A DNA stretch of 64,000 bases from Sphaerospermopsis sp. SIO1G1 (GTDB lineage: Bacteria > Cyanobacteriota > Cyanobacteriia > Cyanobacteriales > Nostocaceae). A program made the position numbers and the translations under genes. Where the stretch lies: assembly GCA_010672785.1 (NCBI GenBank), contig JAAHFX010000003.1, forward strand, positions 310,001 through 374,000, in the 5' to 3' direction. Under the pieces are notes generated by a model that did no database searches, was not told where the DNA came from, and saw nothing but the letters and a program-made list of their open reading frames with translations. Positions 46,868-55,812 of this stretch are shown here, piece by piece (position 1 is the first letter of the stretch; every line of letters starts with the position of its first letter).

Positions 46868-47770
46868 TTAGATTAAACTTTTATCTAACTCAGATGAGTT
46901 AATGTGTTGTGCTGTAATTTCTGCTTTCTCTATATGGGGAATATGTCCACAGTTTTCAATCCAAATTAAGCGACTTTGAGGAATTGCTTTTTCAAATTTT
47001 GGCGCATCCTTAGTCCCTAAAATTCTGTCATTATCACCCCATAAAATTAGGGTAGGTTGCTGAATATTTGCTAATTGTTTGAATTTGTAAGCTGAGTAAC
47101 CACCACTTTTGGTAAAAGCAATTAAAGATTTATCCCAGTTAGGCATTTTTAAGTGCAATTCTGCACAAAGTAAACCATCAGCAGAAACTAGGGATTTATC
47201 ATTATAAGCAGAACGGCAAATACGCTCACGTACCTTGGGGTTACGTAGAAATTCTGCTGCTAAATTATATAACTGCGGTAACATCAACTTGCTTAAAGCT
47301 GAACCACCTTTTAATCCGGCACTATCAATTAAAACCAGTTTTTGTACAACTTCTGGATAAGTGAGAGTAAAATCAATCACTGCTGCCCCACCCATAGAAG
47401 CACCCACCAAAATCACTGGTTGGTTAATTAAGGTTTTCCAAAAATAATATAAATGAGTCTTAATAGCTAAAGGACTGTAAGCCACATCTGGCTGTCTTTC
47501 TGTAAAACCAAAACCCAGTAAATCTACTGCCCAAACTTCATTATTTTCCGCTAATAAAGGTATGAGTCGGCGAAACTCCAACACCGAACTATCAAACCCA
47601 TGAACTAACAAAATCGGAGTACCACCACTACCCTGATGTATGTAAGTAGTGTTAATTGGTTCTAAACTTAAAGGTGTAGAAATTCCTTGACTTTGGATAC
47701 TTTGAGCCAAGGCAATAGAAGTGGGTTCTGTCAACCCAGCAACGGCAGTTGGTAAAAAACTTGGAAACAT
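46868..47770 (-). CDS. Alpha/beta hydrolase
   Basis: A 300-residue hydrolase of the epoxide hydrolase/haloperoxidase-like group: PILLVHGFDSSVLEFRRL, DLLGFGFTERQ, nucleophile elbow GASMGG (about 142-147), LWGDNDRILGT (acid) and ENCGHIPHIEKAE (catalytic His). The N-terminal 45 residues precede the fold and may be a targeting or lid segment. No substrate assigned. Starts at the ATG at 47770, divergent from ccmK3 with a 119-bp gap. Confidence 0.83.
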   Translation of the reverse strand: MFPSFLPTAVAGLTEPTSIALAQSIQSQGISTPLSLEPINTTYIHQGSGGTPILLVHGFDSSVLEFRRLIPLLAENNEVWAVDLLGFGFTERQPDVAYSPLAIKTHLYYFWKTLINQPVILVGASMGGAAVIDFTLTYPEVVQKLVLIDSAGLKGGSALSKLMLPQLYNLAAEFLRNPKVRERICRSAYNDKSLVSADGLLCAELHLKMPNWDKSLIAFTKSGGYSAYKFKQLANIQQPTLILWGDNDRILGTKDAPKFEKAIPQSRLIWIENCGHIPHIEKAEITAQHINSSELDKSLI

Positions 47771-47889
47771 AAGTATCAGTGTACATGATCTTCAATCCTC
47801 ACCAACAAAAAGAAAATTTTGGCAAATGACAAAATGAGTACCAAAGCCTCGTACAATATATATCACCTGGATTTGAGGAGAATCAAGCC

Positions 47890-48201
47890 ATGCCAATGGC
47901 GGTTGGCGTAATTGAAACTTTAGGCTTTCCCTGTGTACTGGCAGCAGCAGACGCAATGGTTAAATCTGCCGCTGTCACTATTGTCTACTATGGCATCGCA
48001 GAAAGTGGACGTTTATTAGTTGCTGTAAGAGGCCAAGTTGCAGAAGTAAACAGAGCTATGGAAGCGGGTATAGCTTCCGAAGAAGGAGTTTATGGTGGTA
48101 AAGTAATTACTCATTACATAGTCCCCAACCCTCCAGAAAATGTAGAGACTATTCTACCTATTCACTTCACCTCTAAGTCTGAACCTTTCCGCATCTTCTA
48201 A
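47890..48201 (+). CDS. ccmK3: Carboxysome shell protein CcmK3
   Basis: A 103-residue single BMC-domain protein ([66 protein letters not shown]). The pore-loop normally reading K/R-x-G-S is replaced by GIAESGR, typical of CcmK3, which by itself does not form good hexamers but makes CcmK3-CcmK4 heterohexamers. GAGGAGAATC upstream of the ATG is a strong ribosome binding site. ccmK4 follows 83 bp later, the usual satellite arrangement apart from the main ccm operon. Confidence 0.93.
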   Translation: MPMAVGVIETLGFPCVLAAADAMVKSAAVTIVYYGIAESGRLLVAVRGQVAEVNRAMEAGIASEEGVYGGKVITHYIVPNPPENVETILPIHFTSKSEPFRIF

Positions 48202-48284
48202 GCAAGTTTCCACTCAGAACTTCAAGCCACAGTTTTGTCAAATTAACTTGTAGCAGATAATTTTATTCATAAAGGAGATCAATA

Positions 48285-48635
48285 ATGTCACTACAGGCAG
48301 TCGGAGCATTAGAAACCAAGGGTTTTCCCGCAGTATTAGCAGCAGCAGACGCAATGGTAAAAGCTGGGCGAGTTACCTTGGTAGGTTACATCCGAGTTGG
48401 TAGCGCCCGGTTTACCGTCAATATTCGTGGTGACGTTTCTGAAGTTAAAAGAGCTATGGAGGCTGGTGTGGAAGCCGCAGAAAATGTACATGGTGGAACT
48501 TTAGAGTCTTGGGTGATTATTCCCCGTCCTCATGAAAACGTAGAAGCGGTTCTTCCTATTGCTTATACAGACCAAGTGCAGCAGTATCGGGATTCTGTAG
48601 AAAACCCAGTCGTTAGATCAGCCAGCGGTAGATAG
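48285..48635 (+). CDS. ccmK4: Carboxysome shell protein CcmK4
   Basis: A 116-residue BMC-domain shell protein. It has the canonical fold ([31 protein letters not shown]) and a positively charged pore motif RVGS in [15 protein letters not shown] short C-terminal extension ([17 protein letters not shown]) varies between homologues. It forms hexamers, alone or with CcmK3, adjusting shell permeability to bicarbonate and RuBP. AAAGGAGATC precedes the ATG. Second gene of the ccmK3-ccmK4 operon. Confidence 0.95.
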   Translation: MSLQAVGALETKGFPAVLAAADAMVKAGRVTLVGYIRVGSARFTVNIRGDVSEVKRAMEAGVEAAENVHGGTLESWVIIPRPHENVEAVLPIAYTDQVQQYRDSVENPVVRSASGR

Positions 48636-49460
48636 GTTTATCTTCCCCGCAGCACAGGTGATAGGTGATAGGTTAACGATGATTGTTTGTTTTCATCACA
48701 TCCTACACCATGCACTCTGTCAATTCAGTAGTCGTGCAAAATAAATTTTATATTTAGGAGAGGGAACAGGGAACAGGGATTTTTATTGATTTCCAAAATA
48801 TCTAATTAATTTTGCTCAGTTACTTACGATCATATTTGAGCAGTTATCTTCACCAATTCAAGTCTTGATTCTGTCACCGCAGTAGTCAAGAATAATTACC
48901 TAATCTAAGTGATCTCTGTCACAGTAATAACATTACCTATTAATAATAATATTCAGAATAGCGAATTAATTAGGAGTTATCCACAACAAAATTGATTGAT
49001 AAACAAGCTCCTTAGCTGCACGAAACCTCTTTTAGTAAAAAGTGAAGACATTGGGGATTTTATTTACTGATTTACTCAATTCAAATGTAGATAGATCAAT
49101 AACACTATTGTGAGATCAAATGTTGACTTATGCAAAAATTAGTGTGAATATCCTCATATACGCCCCCATTGTCTAACAAATGTCAAGACTTGTAAATAAT
49201 TTTTAGACAAAAAATTACAACAACTTGAAACTAACACAGGTAAGCAACCGTCAAAAGAGAGTATTAATCAATTAAACCAAAATCATTTTTCCCCGACTAC
49301 CCCGGAATGATGAAAGGTAAAATACCTCAAATAAAAATTCATTCATTATTTGAGTCTAGCAAAACTTAATTAAGAAAAATTTCAATACAGATAATTTTTG
49401 AATTAAGTTGCGAACAGATAAATATAACCACAAAATTACTAGTTAAACATTGAAGTTGGT
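48636..49460. other. Long upstream region of HetZ-related gene
   Basis: 825 bp without a gene. Contains a family-C element (48730-48827). The remaining 600 bp are AT-rich with no repeat and probably form a long promoter/leader region for the HetZ-related gene. I could not find a convincing GTA-N8-TAC NtcA site. Confidence 0.5.
48730..48827. repeat. Dispersed element, family C (copy 2)
   Basis: AGTCGTGCAAAATAAATTTT, TTAGGAGAGG, GGAACAG units, AAAATATCTAATTAATTTTG, CTCAGTTACTTA. Nearly the same as 39268-39379 apart from the number of heptamers. Confidence 0.65.
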
Positions 49461-50648
49461 ATGGGGGTTGTGATGCAAACTTTAAATCGGAGTTTCGAGG
49501 AGCGCAATCTCACTATGGGATCGGATGAAACAAACCTAGCTCAGTATTGGCAAAAACGACTTGAGGCTGAATGTCCAGAACAAAGTCAGGTAAATAGACA
49601 AAGTATCATACTTTGGTTACTGGGGCCAGATCCCAATAAATTTGCTCAAATCAATGCCAAAGAATTAGAAGTTGCCAAACAAGCAATGGAATATCGCTGG
49701 CGGATTTTGAAACAACGATATCTGGGCGTAGGCAGAGATAGAGCATATCGTAACCTCATCAACCGTTTAGGCAGCGTCATGACATTGAGAAACAAAATTC
49801 AAACTTGGATTTCTCTCAGTCGCGATCGGCAGCGCAGTGTGATAGATGTATTGCAAGAACTACTGCAAGAACTACTGCAAAGCGACTCATACATGAGGCA
49901 GCAGATGGTAGATATCTCAGCAATTACCCAAGATAGAAGATTCCAAGACACTTTATTATTTGCAAGTATCGAAGAATATTGTTTACGTCCAGTACGTAAT
50001 CAACCCATCTTAGTTTACCGCTTTGTTAACTACCTGAGAAGAATTCAACGAGGTGGTTTAACCCAAGTACCAGTTAATGACTTAATTAGACTAGTTTCTG
50101 ATGAAATGTTGAGTGACGATGCAGATAATCCACTTAACTTAGTAGATAATCAAGCGATCGCTGAATATCAAGAAGCACAACAACTAGAGGAACAACAATC
50201 CTCACGTAAATCAGTTAATCAAGAATTTGAAGAATACCTACTGCAAAACTTAGGGCAACAAGCTGTAGACTGGTTGAGACTTTATCTCCAAGGTAAACCC
50301 CAAGAAGAAATTGCCAAAACACTCAACAAGCCCATCAAAGAAGTATACAGACTTAGAGAAAAAATTAGTTATCACGCTGTGCGAGTCTTTGCAATTAAAA
50401 GTAAACCAGAACTGGTAGATAGTTGGTTAGCCACATCCTTGGAAGAACATAACTTGGGCTTAACTCAAACTCAATGGCAGCAATTAGAAGCAAAAATCAG
50501 CCCTTTAGGTAAAGAAATTCTGCGTCTGAGAAAAGCCGGTTATTCTATTGAAGCGGTGGCTGAAGAACTAAAAATGAAAACTCATCAAGTGATCGGTGAA
50601 TGGACAAAAGTCTACCTAGCAGCCCAAAACCTCAGAAACAAATCATAG
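49461..50648 (+). CDS. HetZ-related protein
   Basis: A 395-residue soluble protein. The C-terminal third (GQQAVDWLRLYLQGKPQEEIAK, then SYHAVRVFAIKSKPELVDSWL, LGLTQTQWQQLEAKISPLGKEIL, YSIEAVAEELKM) follows the same order as the C-terminus of HetZ, an early regulator of heterocyst differentiation. It contains two sigma-70-region-4-like helix-turn-helix segments. The N-terminal part differs from HetZ proper, so I call it HetZ-related, not hetZ. It is probably a DNA-binding developmental or cell-type regulator. ATG at 49461; ATG at 49473 is also possible. Confidence 0.7.
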   Translation: MGVVMQTLNRSFEERNLTMGSDETNLAQYWQKRLEAECPEQSQVNRQSIILWLLGPDPNKFAQINAKELEVAKQAMEYRWRILKQRYLGVGRDRAYRNLINRLGSVMTLRNKIQTWISLSRDRQRSVIDVLQELLQELLQSDSYMRQQMVDISAITQDRRFQDTLLFASIEEYCLRPVRNQPILVYRFVNYLRRIQRGGLTQVPVNDLIRLVSDEMLSDDADNPLNLVDNQAIAEYQEAQQLEEQQSSRKSVNQEFEEYLLQNLGQQAVDWLRLYLQGKPQEEIAKTLNKPIKEVYRLREKISYHAVRVFAIKSKPELVDSWLATSLEEHNLGLTQTQWQQLEAKISPLGKEILRLRKAGYSIEAVAEELKMKTHQVIGEWTKVYLAAQNLRNKS

Positions 50649-50853
50649 CTGACCGTTGTACAAAAATAAATTAAATTCGGTTATTTTCTCTTTGATTCTA
50701 TATGATGCAGCATTAAGTTACTGTATAGCTAGACTGGAATTATAGTTTTTAAGGAAATATACCTGAAACTCTGTTAAATGTTGACTTTTGACTTTTAACT
50801 TGCTGTTGTGTATTCCAAATGTACAACAGCTTACCAAAAAATTGTGGTCTAAA

Positions 50854-50879
50854 GCCTGCTCTTTCCAGCAGGGCGTTTT
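50854..50879 (+). terminator. Possible terminator after HetZ-related gene
   Basis: Stem GCCTGCT/AGCAGGGC with a 6-nt CTTTCC loop followed by GTTTTC. It is 206 bp past the stop codon, so its assignment is tentative. Confidence 0.4.
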
Positions 50880-50980
50880 CAAAGTCGGGGGTAAATTGGA
50901 AAACTGTTTGCCCAAAAACCTTTCTTTTAACGTGATAAAAAACACTCCTGATTTCAAGCCCCTTACTTCAGCTAGAGGTA

Positions 50981-51130
50981 CTGAAAACTGAAAACTGAAA
51001 ACTGAAAACTGAAAACTGACAACTGATAACTGATAACTGATAACTGACAACTGATAACTGATAACTGATAACTGATAACTGATAACTGATAACTGATAAC
51101 TGATAACTGATAACTGATAACTGACAGCTG
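50981..51130. repeat. Large heptanucleotide STRR array
   Basis: About 21 tandem heptamers. The first six are GAAAACT, followed by GACAACT and a long homogeneous block of GATAACT, ending GACAGCT. The sharp switch in unit suggests local expansion of one variant. Confidence 0.9.
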
Positions 51131-51212
51131 AACCAAAGGACTGGCAGATTACGTATACTTTATGCTACTGTAAGAATAGTGTCTAAGCTGCAACAACTTG
51201 ATCATGACTACC

Positions 51213-51407
51213 TAGGGTTTGCTGAATAAACATGAAAACTTTACAAGAAGAGGATTTTAGACGATTTGAAATTGAAAAAGTGCAAGTTTTTAGGTATTAG
51301 TCACTCGAAAACCGTGCATTTAAATTGGATTCAAAGGGAAAATTTTTCCTATCCAACTCTTGAAACTGTCACCTGTCTTCACGACAAGACTTTTTCAGCA
51401 AGCCCTA
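51213..51407. mobile_element. MITE-like element, family A (copy 2)
   Basis: TAGGGTTTGCTGAATAAA at the left and CTTTTTCAGCAAGCCCTA at the right form terminal inverted repeats with TA ends. The interior has the GAAAAAGTGCAAG core and CACCTGTCTTCACGACAAGA. No coding capacity. Confidence 0.7.
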
Positions 51408-51499
51408 CCTAATAGTAGTTATTGTTATTAAAGCTCTTTAAAGTCTACTATTTAACATACTCTGTATATTAAATTGAATTCGCCCCTTGTGAAGATTTC

Positions 51500-52183
51500 A
51501 TGCAAACTGAGGTTTTTAGCGATCTTTTCCCTTTATTAAACACAGCCAATCCTCAAACCTTGGAATGGCTGATTAATGTTGCCGTTGAATATGAATACCC
51601 TGCTGACAAAACAGTTTTAATGGAAGATGCTTGGGGAAATGCAGTTTATCTCCTGGTATCTGGCTGGGTAAAAGTCAGACGTACAAATGGTGAAGATTCT
51701 GTCACAATAGCAATTCTAGGGCCGGGCGACTTCTTTGGTGAAATGGCGGTTTTAGATGAATCTCCACGTTCGACAGATGTAATTGCCCTGTCACCAGTTA
51801 AATTGTTAACTATATCCAGAGAACGTTTTATCCAAATTCTTTTTAAAGATCCACAGCTACATCACAGAATGTTACAGCTAATGGTGCGACGAATTAGACA
51901 AATTAACATTCGGCTACAAATGAGGTCTTGTCCACCAGCGGTTAAACTAGCTCATACTTTAGTAGGTTTAGTGGAAAATTATGGAGGCAGTTCTCACCAA
52001 GACAAAGAAATTTTGTATATGCCTTATCAAGATTTAGCTCAACTAACTGAAATTACCCTAGATGAAACCACTAAGATTATGCAGAAGTTAGATGAAAAAC
52101 AATGGATAAAAATCAACCGCAGCAAAAATACCATACATATACTTAACTTCTCCCAAATGGTAAATTTAGCTAATATGTTCTAA
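51500..52183 (+). CDS. Crp/Fnr family transcriptional regulator
   Basis: A 227-residue regulator with an N-terminal cyclic-nucleotide-binding barrel (ILGPGDFFGEMAVLDESPRSTDVIAL; the FGEMA...PRSTDV stretch is the cNMP phosphate-binding cassette) and a C-terminal winged helix (YQDLAQLTEITLDETTKIMQKL). The intact Arg-Ser suggests it may bind cAMP or cGMP, unlike NtcA. Position is next to an M61 peptidase, without an evident regulatory link. Targets unknown. Confidence 0.85.
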   Translation: MQTEVFSDLFPLLNTANPQTLEWLINVAVEYEYPADKTVLMEDAWGNAVYLLVSGWVKVRRTNGEDSVTIAILGPGDFFGEMAVLDESPRSTDVIALSPVKLLTISRERFIQILFKDPQLHHRMLQLMVRRIRQINIRLQMRSCPPAVKLAHTLVGLVENYGGSSHQDKEILYMPYQDLAQLTEITLDETTKIMQKLDEKQWIKINRSKNTIHILNFSQMVNLANMF

Positions 52184-52292
52184 TGAGAATTACACTAAAC
52201 TTTGAGATACTATCTATTCTGAGAATTATAACTATTGACTATTATCTATCAACTGTTGACCATAGACTAATATCCTATTCTCGGCAGCAGTC

Positions 52293-54077
52293 ATGAATAA
52301 AGCAACAGCAAACCAGACAGAATCTCAAACTCAGGCAGTCAAATCATGTATTCACTATTTGGTAGCAATGCCTCAACCAGAAACTCATTTGTTTGAGGTA
52401 ACTCTGCATATTTTCAATTATCCATTATCTGTAATTAACCTCAAGATGCCAGTATGGACACCAGGATCTTACTTGGTGCGAGAATATGCTAAGAATTTAC
52501 AAGACTTTGCTGCCTTTGCTGAGACTAAAACTTTATCATGGCGAAAAATTAGTAAAAATCATTGGCAAGTAGAAAAAGGAGATGCAGCGGAAGTTATTTT
52601 ACATTACCGTGTATATGCCAATGAATTATCAGTTCGCACAAATCACTTGGATACTACTCATGGATATTTTAATGGTGCAGGACTGTTTTTCAGAATCCCC
52701 AGTTGGGAAGCTCAGTCTATAAATATTACTGTTGTACCACCAAATTCAAATTGGCAAGTCACTACAGGTTTACCTCAATTACAAGGAGAGAAAAATACTT
52801 TCTTTGCTAAGGATTTTGATACTTTAGTTGATACTCCATTTGAAATTGGTAATCATGAAATCTTTAACTTTGAAGTGTTAGGAAAACACCATGAATTAGC
52901 AATTTGGGGTGAAGGCAATCATCAACCAGAAAAACTGATCAATGATTTTAAGAAAATTATTGCCGTTGAAGCAGAAATGTTTGGTGGTTTACCTTATGAA
53001 AAATATGTATTCATTCTACACCTATTGTATCAAGCCTATGGGGGACTAGAACATAAAAATTCTTGTTCTTTAATTTATCATCGCTTTGGGTTTCGCAATC
53101 AAGATAAATATGAACGCTTCATTCAATTAGTAGCCCATGAATTTTTTCATCTATGGAATGTGAAAAGAATTCGCCCTCAAGGATTAGAAAAATTTGATTA
53201 TGATCAAGAAAACTATACAGACTCTTTGTGGTTTTGTGAAGGAACAACCAGTTATTATGATCTAGTAATTCCTTTTCGGGCAGGAATTTATGGTGTAAAA
53301 TCTTTTCTTAATCATCTCAATCAAGAAATTACTAAATATCTGACAACTCCAGGACGTAAAGTACAAAATCTCTCTGAATCCAGTTTTGATGCTTGGATTA
53401 AACTATATCGTCAAGATACTAATAGTGGTAATTCTCAGATGTCTTACTACCTCAAAGGAGAAATGATTTCACTATTACTAGATTTATTAATTCGATCTCA
53501 TCATCGTAATCAGCGTTCTTTTGATGATGTAATGGTAAAAATGTGGGAGAACTTTGGTCAAGCAGAAATTGGTTATACTGGACAACAGTTACAAGCCATA
53601 ATTGAATCTGTAGCTAATTTAGATTTATCTAGTTTCTTTAAATCCTATGTTTATGGGTTGGATGATTTACAATTCAATCAATACCTACAACCTTTTGGTT
53701 TACAGTTGGTGGAAGAATATAATCAAACTCCCTATTTAGGAGTGAAAATTAAAACTGAACATGGCAAAGAAATAATTAAATTTGTAGAAATGGGTTCGCC
53801 TGCACAAAAAGTAGGGATTGATCCAGGTGATGAGTTGTTAGCAATTAATGGGATGAGAGTGGGAGTAAATCAATTAAATGAACGATTGCAAGATTATCAA
53901 GGTGGTGATGTGATTGAAATTGCTGTTTTCCATCAGGATCAATTACGTCTACATTCGGTGACTCTAGCACCACCAATTCCTACTAAATATAAATTGCAAT
54001 CTGTTGCCAATCCTGACCAAAATCAGCAAGAAAACTTTTTAGCTTGGTTGGGTGTACCATTATCGGCTATTCACTAA
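52293..54077 (+). CDS. M61 family metallopeptidase with PDZ domain
   Basis: A 594-residue glycyl-aminopeptidase-type enzyme. Zinc motif HEFFHLWN (His282, Glu283, His286) with the downstream CEGTTSYYDL segment supplying the third ligand. The N-terminal beta-domain includes MPVWTPGSYLVREYAKN, characteristic of M61. A PDZ domain (about 470-560: YLGVKIKTEHGKEIIKFVEMGSPA, GDELLAINGM) would bind substrate C-termini. No signal peptide, so cytoplasmic. Likely removes N-terminal glycine or acidic residues from peptides. Confidence 0.9.
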   Translation: MNKATANQTESQTQAVKSCIHYLVAMPQPETHLFEVTLHIFNYPLSVINLKMPVWTPGSYLVREYAKNLQDFAAFAETKTLSWRKISKNHWQVEKGDAAEVILHYRVYANELSVRTNHLDTTHGYFNGAGLFFRIPSWEAQSINITVVPPNSNWQVTTGLPQLQGEKNTFFAKDFDTLVDTPFEIGNHEIFNFEVLGKHHELAIWGEGNHQPEKLINDFKKIIAVEAEMFGGLPYEKYVFILHLLYQAYGGLEHKNSCSLIYHRFGFRNQDKYERFIQLVAHEFFHLWNVKRIRPQGLEKFDYDQENYTDSLWFCEGTTSYYDLVIPFRAGIYGVKSFLNHLNQEITKYLTTPGRKVQNLSESSFDAWIKLYRQDTNSGNSQMSYYLKGEMISLLLDLLIRSHHRNQRSFDDVMVKMWENFGQAEIGYTGQQLQAIIESVANLDLSSFFKSYVYGLDDLQFNQYLQPFGLQLVEEYNQTPYLGVKIKTEHGKEIIKFVEMGSPAQKVGIDPGDELLAINGMRVGVNQLNERLQDYQGGDVIEIAVFHQDQLRLHSVTLAPPIPTKYKLQSVANPDQNQQENFLAWLGVPLSAIH

Positions 54078-54104
54078 CAGAGAGGGAAATGGGGGCAGAG
54101 GATA

Positions 54105-54262
54105 CTCAGAGGCAAGGTGCAGGGTGCAGGGTGCAGGGAGAGAACTAAAAAACTGCTTTTCAATCTCTCGAAGTCGAAAAAGTGCAAGCTTTTACAACCT
54201 AGGAACTCAAAAACCATTTAATCCCTGCTTGAAAAGAAAAATTGTTGCCATTCAACTCTTGA
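54105..54262. repeat. Family-A element fragment
   Basis: Three to four GGTGCAGGG... tandem units (54113-54140) followed by the core TTTTCAATCTCTCGAAGTCG and AAAAAGTGCAAG, as in copies at 4.7 and 63.2 kb. Terminal repeats are missing, and the 3' part is replaced by CCCTGTT repeats. Confidence 0.55.
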
Positions 54263-54340
54263 AACTGTTCCCTGTTCCCTGCTCCCTGTTCCCTGCTCCC
54301 TGCTAATTCTGACTCCTTGATATTCTTAACTCCAACTCAC

Positions 54341-55078
54341 CTAGTAATGATTTTTGAGAACTCCTGGTTCATGTTGAATTGGTAAAACATCCAAAATATC
54401 GGTCTGAGAACAATATTTTAAATCTTCTAAACCATCTAAACGTACTAAGCGTTTACCATGACTAGCTTGATAAAATAATCCTAATAAGTCATCTTGCCAT
54501 TGAGAATAAAGAGCAATCGCACTGGTAACTTCATCGTTGCCAGTTATTGCTTCTAAAGAAGAGTTAGTTTGTTGGCAAATACTATGAGCGATCGCACCAG
54601 CACAAACTGTATCTTCTAGGGAAAAACTACCTTCCCAACCAGAACCAACGATCCACACTGTTTCCGGTTGCTTTTGCAAAAGAAACTTTACTGTAGCAGC
54701 ACGGTTGACTAAAGCTGAAGCTAAGACTATGGGTGATTTTTCTATGCGTTGTAAAGCGCGAGTACCATTGGTCGTACTAATAAATAGACGTTTTCCCTGT
54801 ACCACTTCTGCTGTGCAATCTAGGGGTGAATTCCCCAAATCAAAGCCAGCTAACTTTTGACCCCCTCTTTCTCCAGCCCGTAACCGTTTTTCAGCTGGCC
54901 ATTGTTGGCTCACTGCCATGAGTTTGTCTAAATCACTGAAGACCTGCACAGCCTCGCCTCCAGCTGCTAAAACTGCTGCCATTGTGGTAGTGGCTCGCAG
55001 GACATCAACGGCGATCGCGCATTCTGGCGTTTCCTCTATTGGAGTTAATTCTGGAGTGTGATATATAAATATCTTCAC
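54341..55078 (-). CDS. comB: 2-phosphosulfolactate phosphatase family protein ComB
   Basis: A 245-residue phosphatase of the ComB family. Motifs include [55 protein letters not shown] and [19 protein letters not shown]. In archaea it makes sulfolactate for coenzyme M; cyanobacteria lack CoM, so the role may be sulfolactate metabolism or another small phosphoester. The start is a GTG at 55078; no better ATG is nearby. Confidence 0.88.
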   Translation of the reverse strand: MKIFIYHTPELTPIEETPECAIAVDVLRATTTMAAVLAAGGEAVQVFSDLDKLMAVSQQWPAEKRLRAGERGGQKLAGFDLGNSPLDCTAEVVQGKRLFISTTNGTRALQRIEKSPIVLASALVNRAATVKFLLQKQPETVWIVGSGWEGSFSLEDTVCAGAIAHSICQQTNSSLEAITGNDEVTSAIALYSQWQDDLLGLFYQASHGKRLVRLDGLEDLKYCSQTDILDVLPIQHEPGVLKNHY

Positions 55079-55323
55079 GGGCTAGATATACCTGCTTTTA
55101 AATACTGCGGTTATATTCTACCCATTGGATGTCACCAACTGTTGATAATATCTGGAGTAGTAAATAAGTTATGAGAAAAAAGCTGTTAAATACTAGATGA
55201 TAAAAAGATACTAAATATACAAACTAAAAAAGAGACCACTACGGATAAACTCTTGAATGATGATCAACATCATCGTCTGAATGCAAGTTATAATTCTCTT
55301 GCGGAGCAACTTTACAAAAATTT

Positions 55324-55659
55324 ATGAATAATTCTCCTAACCCATTAGTACAAGCCTTTTTTGTCGGCCGAGCCGTGGCAGAAGTAATTAATGAGCGTGT
55401 TGAGGTAGCCCTAACTGACGCTTTAAGTGAACTTGGTAAATTTGATGCTGAGGCTAGAGAGCATTTACGCCAATTTACAGACGAAGTAATTGAAAGGGCT
55501 AATCGAGCAGCATCAAATTCTGAAACCACTACAACTACAAATACTAGTGGTGGTTCTGATGCAGGTTCAGTTGACTTACAAACAGAAATTGATGAACTTC
55601 GAGCAGAAATTGCATTATTAAGAACTGAACTACAAAATTACCGTAGTACGTCAAAATAG
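55324..55659 (+). CDS. Small coiled-coil protein, DUF6825-like
   Basis: A 111-residue protein. The N-terminal NPLVQAFFVGRAVAEVINERVEVALTDALSELGKFDAEAREHLRQFTDEVIERAN is strongly helical and recalls the thylakoid-associated DUF6825 proteins of cyanobacteria and plants. A Thr/Ser/Gly linker is followed by a short leucine-zipper-like coil (LQTEIDELRAEIALLRTELQN). The function is unknown. Starts at the ATG at 55324. The stop is followed closely by GTGATTG repeats. Confidence 0.7.
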   Translation: MNNSPNPLVQAFFVGRAVAEVINERVEVALTDALSELGKFDAEAREHLRQFTDEVIERANRAASNSETTTTTNTSGGSDAGSVDLQTEIDELRAEIALLRTELQNYRSTSK

Positions 55660-55812
55660 AGGTGACAGGTGATTGGTGATCAGTGATTGGTAATTGGTAA
55701 TAGAGCAGCATTGGTAAAAATATTGCTCTTCCTTGCCACCCCATACTCCCACCACTCCACCTTCTCATCTCTCTACCTTCAAGCGTATCATCGCTAGAAC
55801 TTAGGAAGACAA

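Larger units (their letters stand above)
50649..51499. other. Repeat-dense intergenic region
   Basis: 850 bp without a gene. In order: a hairpin at 50854-50874, a 150-bp heptamer array (50981-51130), and a family-A element (51213-51407). The last 90 bp carry the promoter region of the Crp/Fnr gene. Confidence 0.6.

Noticed and set aside
50718..51050. 110-codon minus-strand ORF
   Set aside because: N-terminus is a direct translation of the heptamer array (SVISYQLSVVSFQFSV); not a gene.
50981..51130. Possible CRISPR array
   Set aside because: Units are contiguous heptamers without spacers; this is an STRR, not a repeat-spacer structure. No cas genes are present.
54052..54306. 84-codon ORF after the M61 peptidase
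   Set aside because: It overlaps the peptidase end and consists of GGTGCAG and CCCTGTT repeats plus the family-A core.
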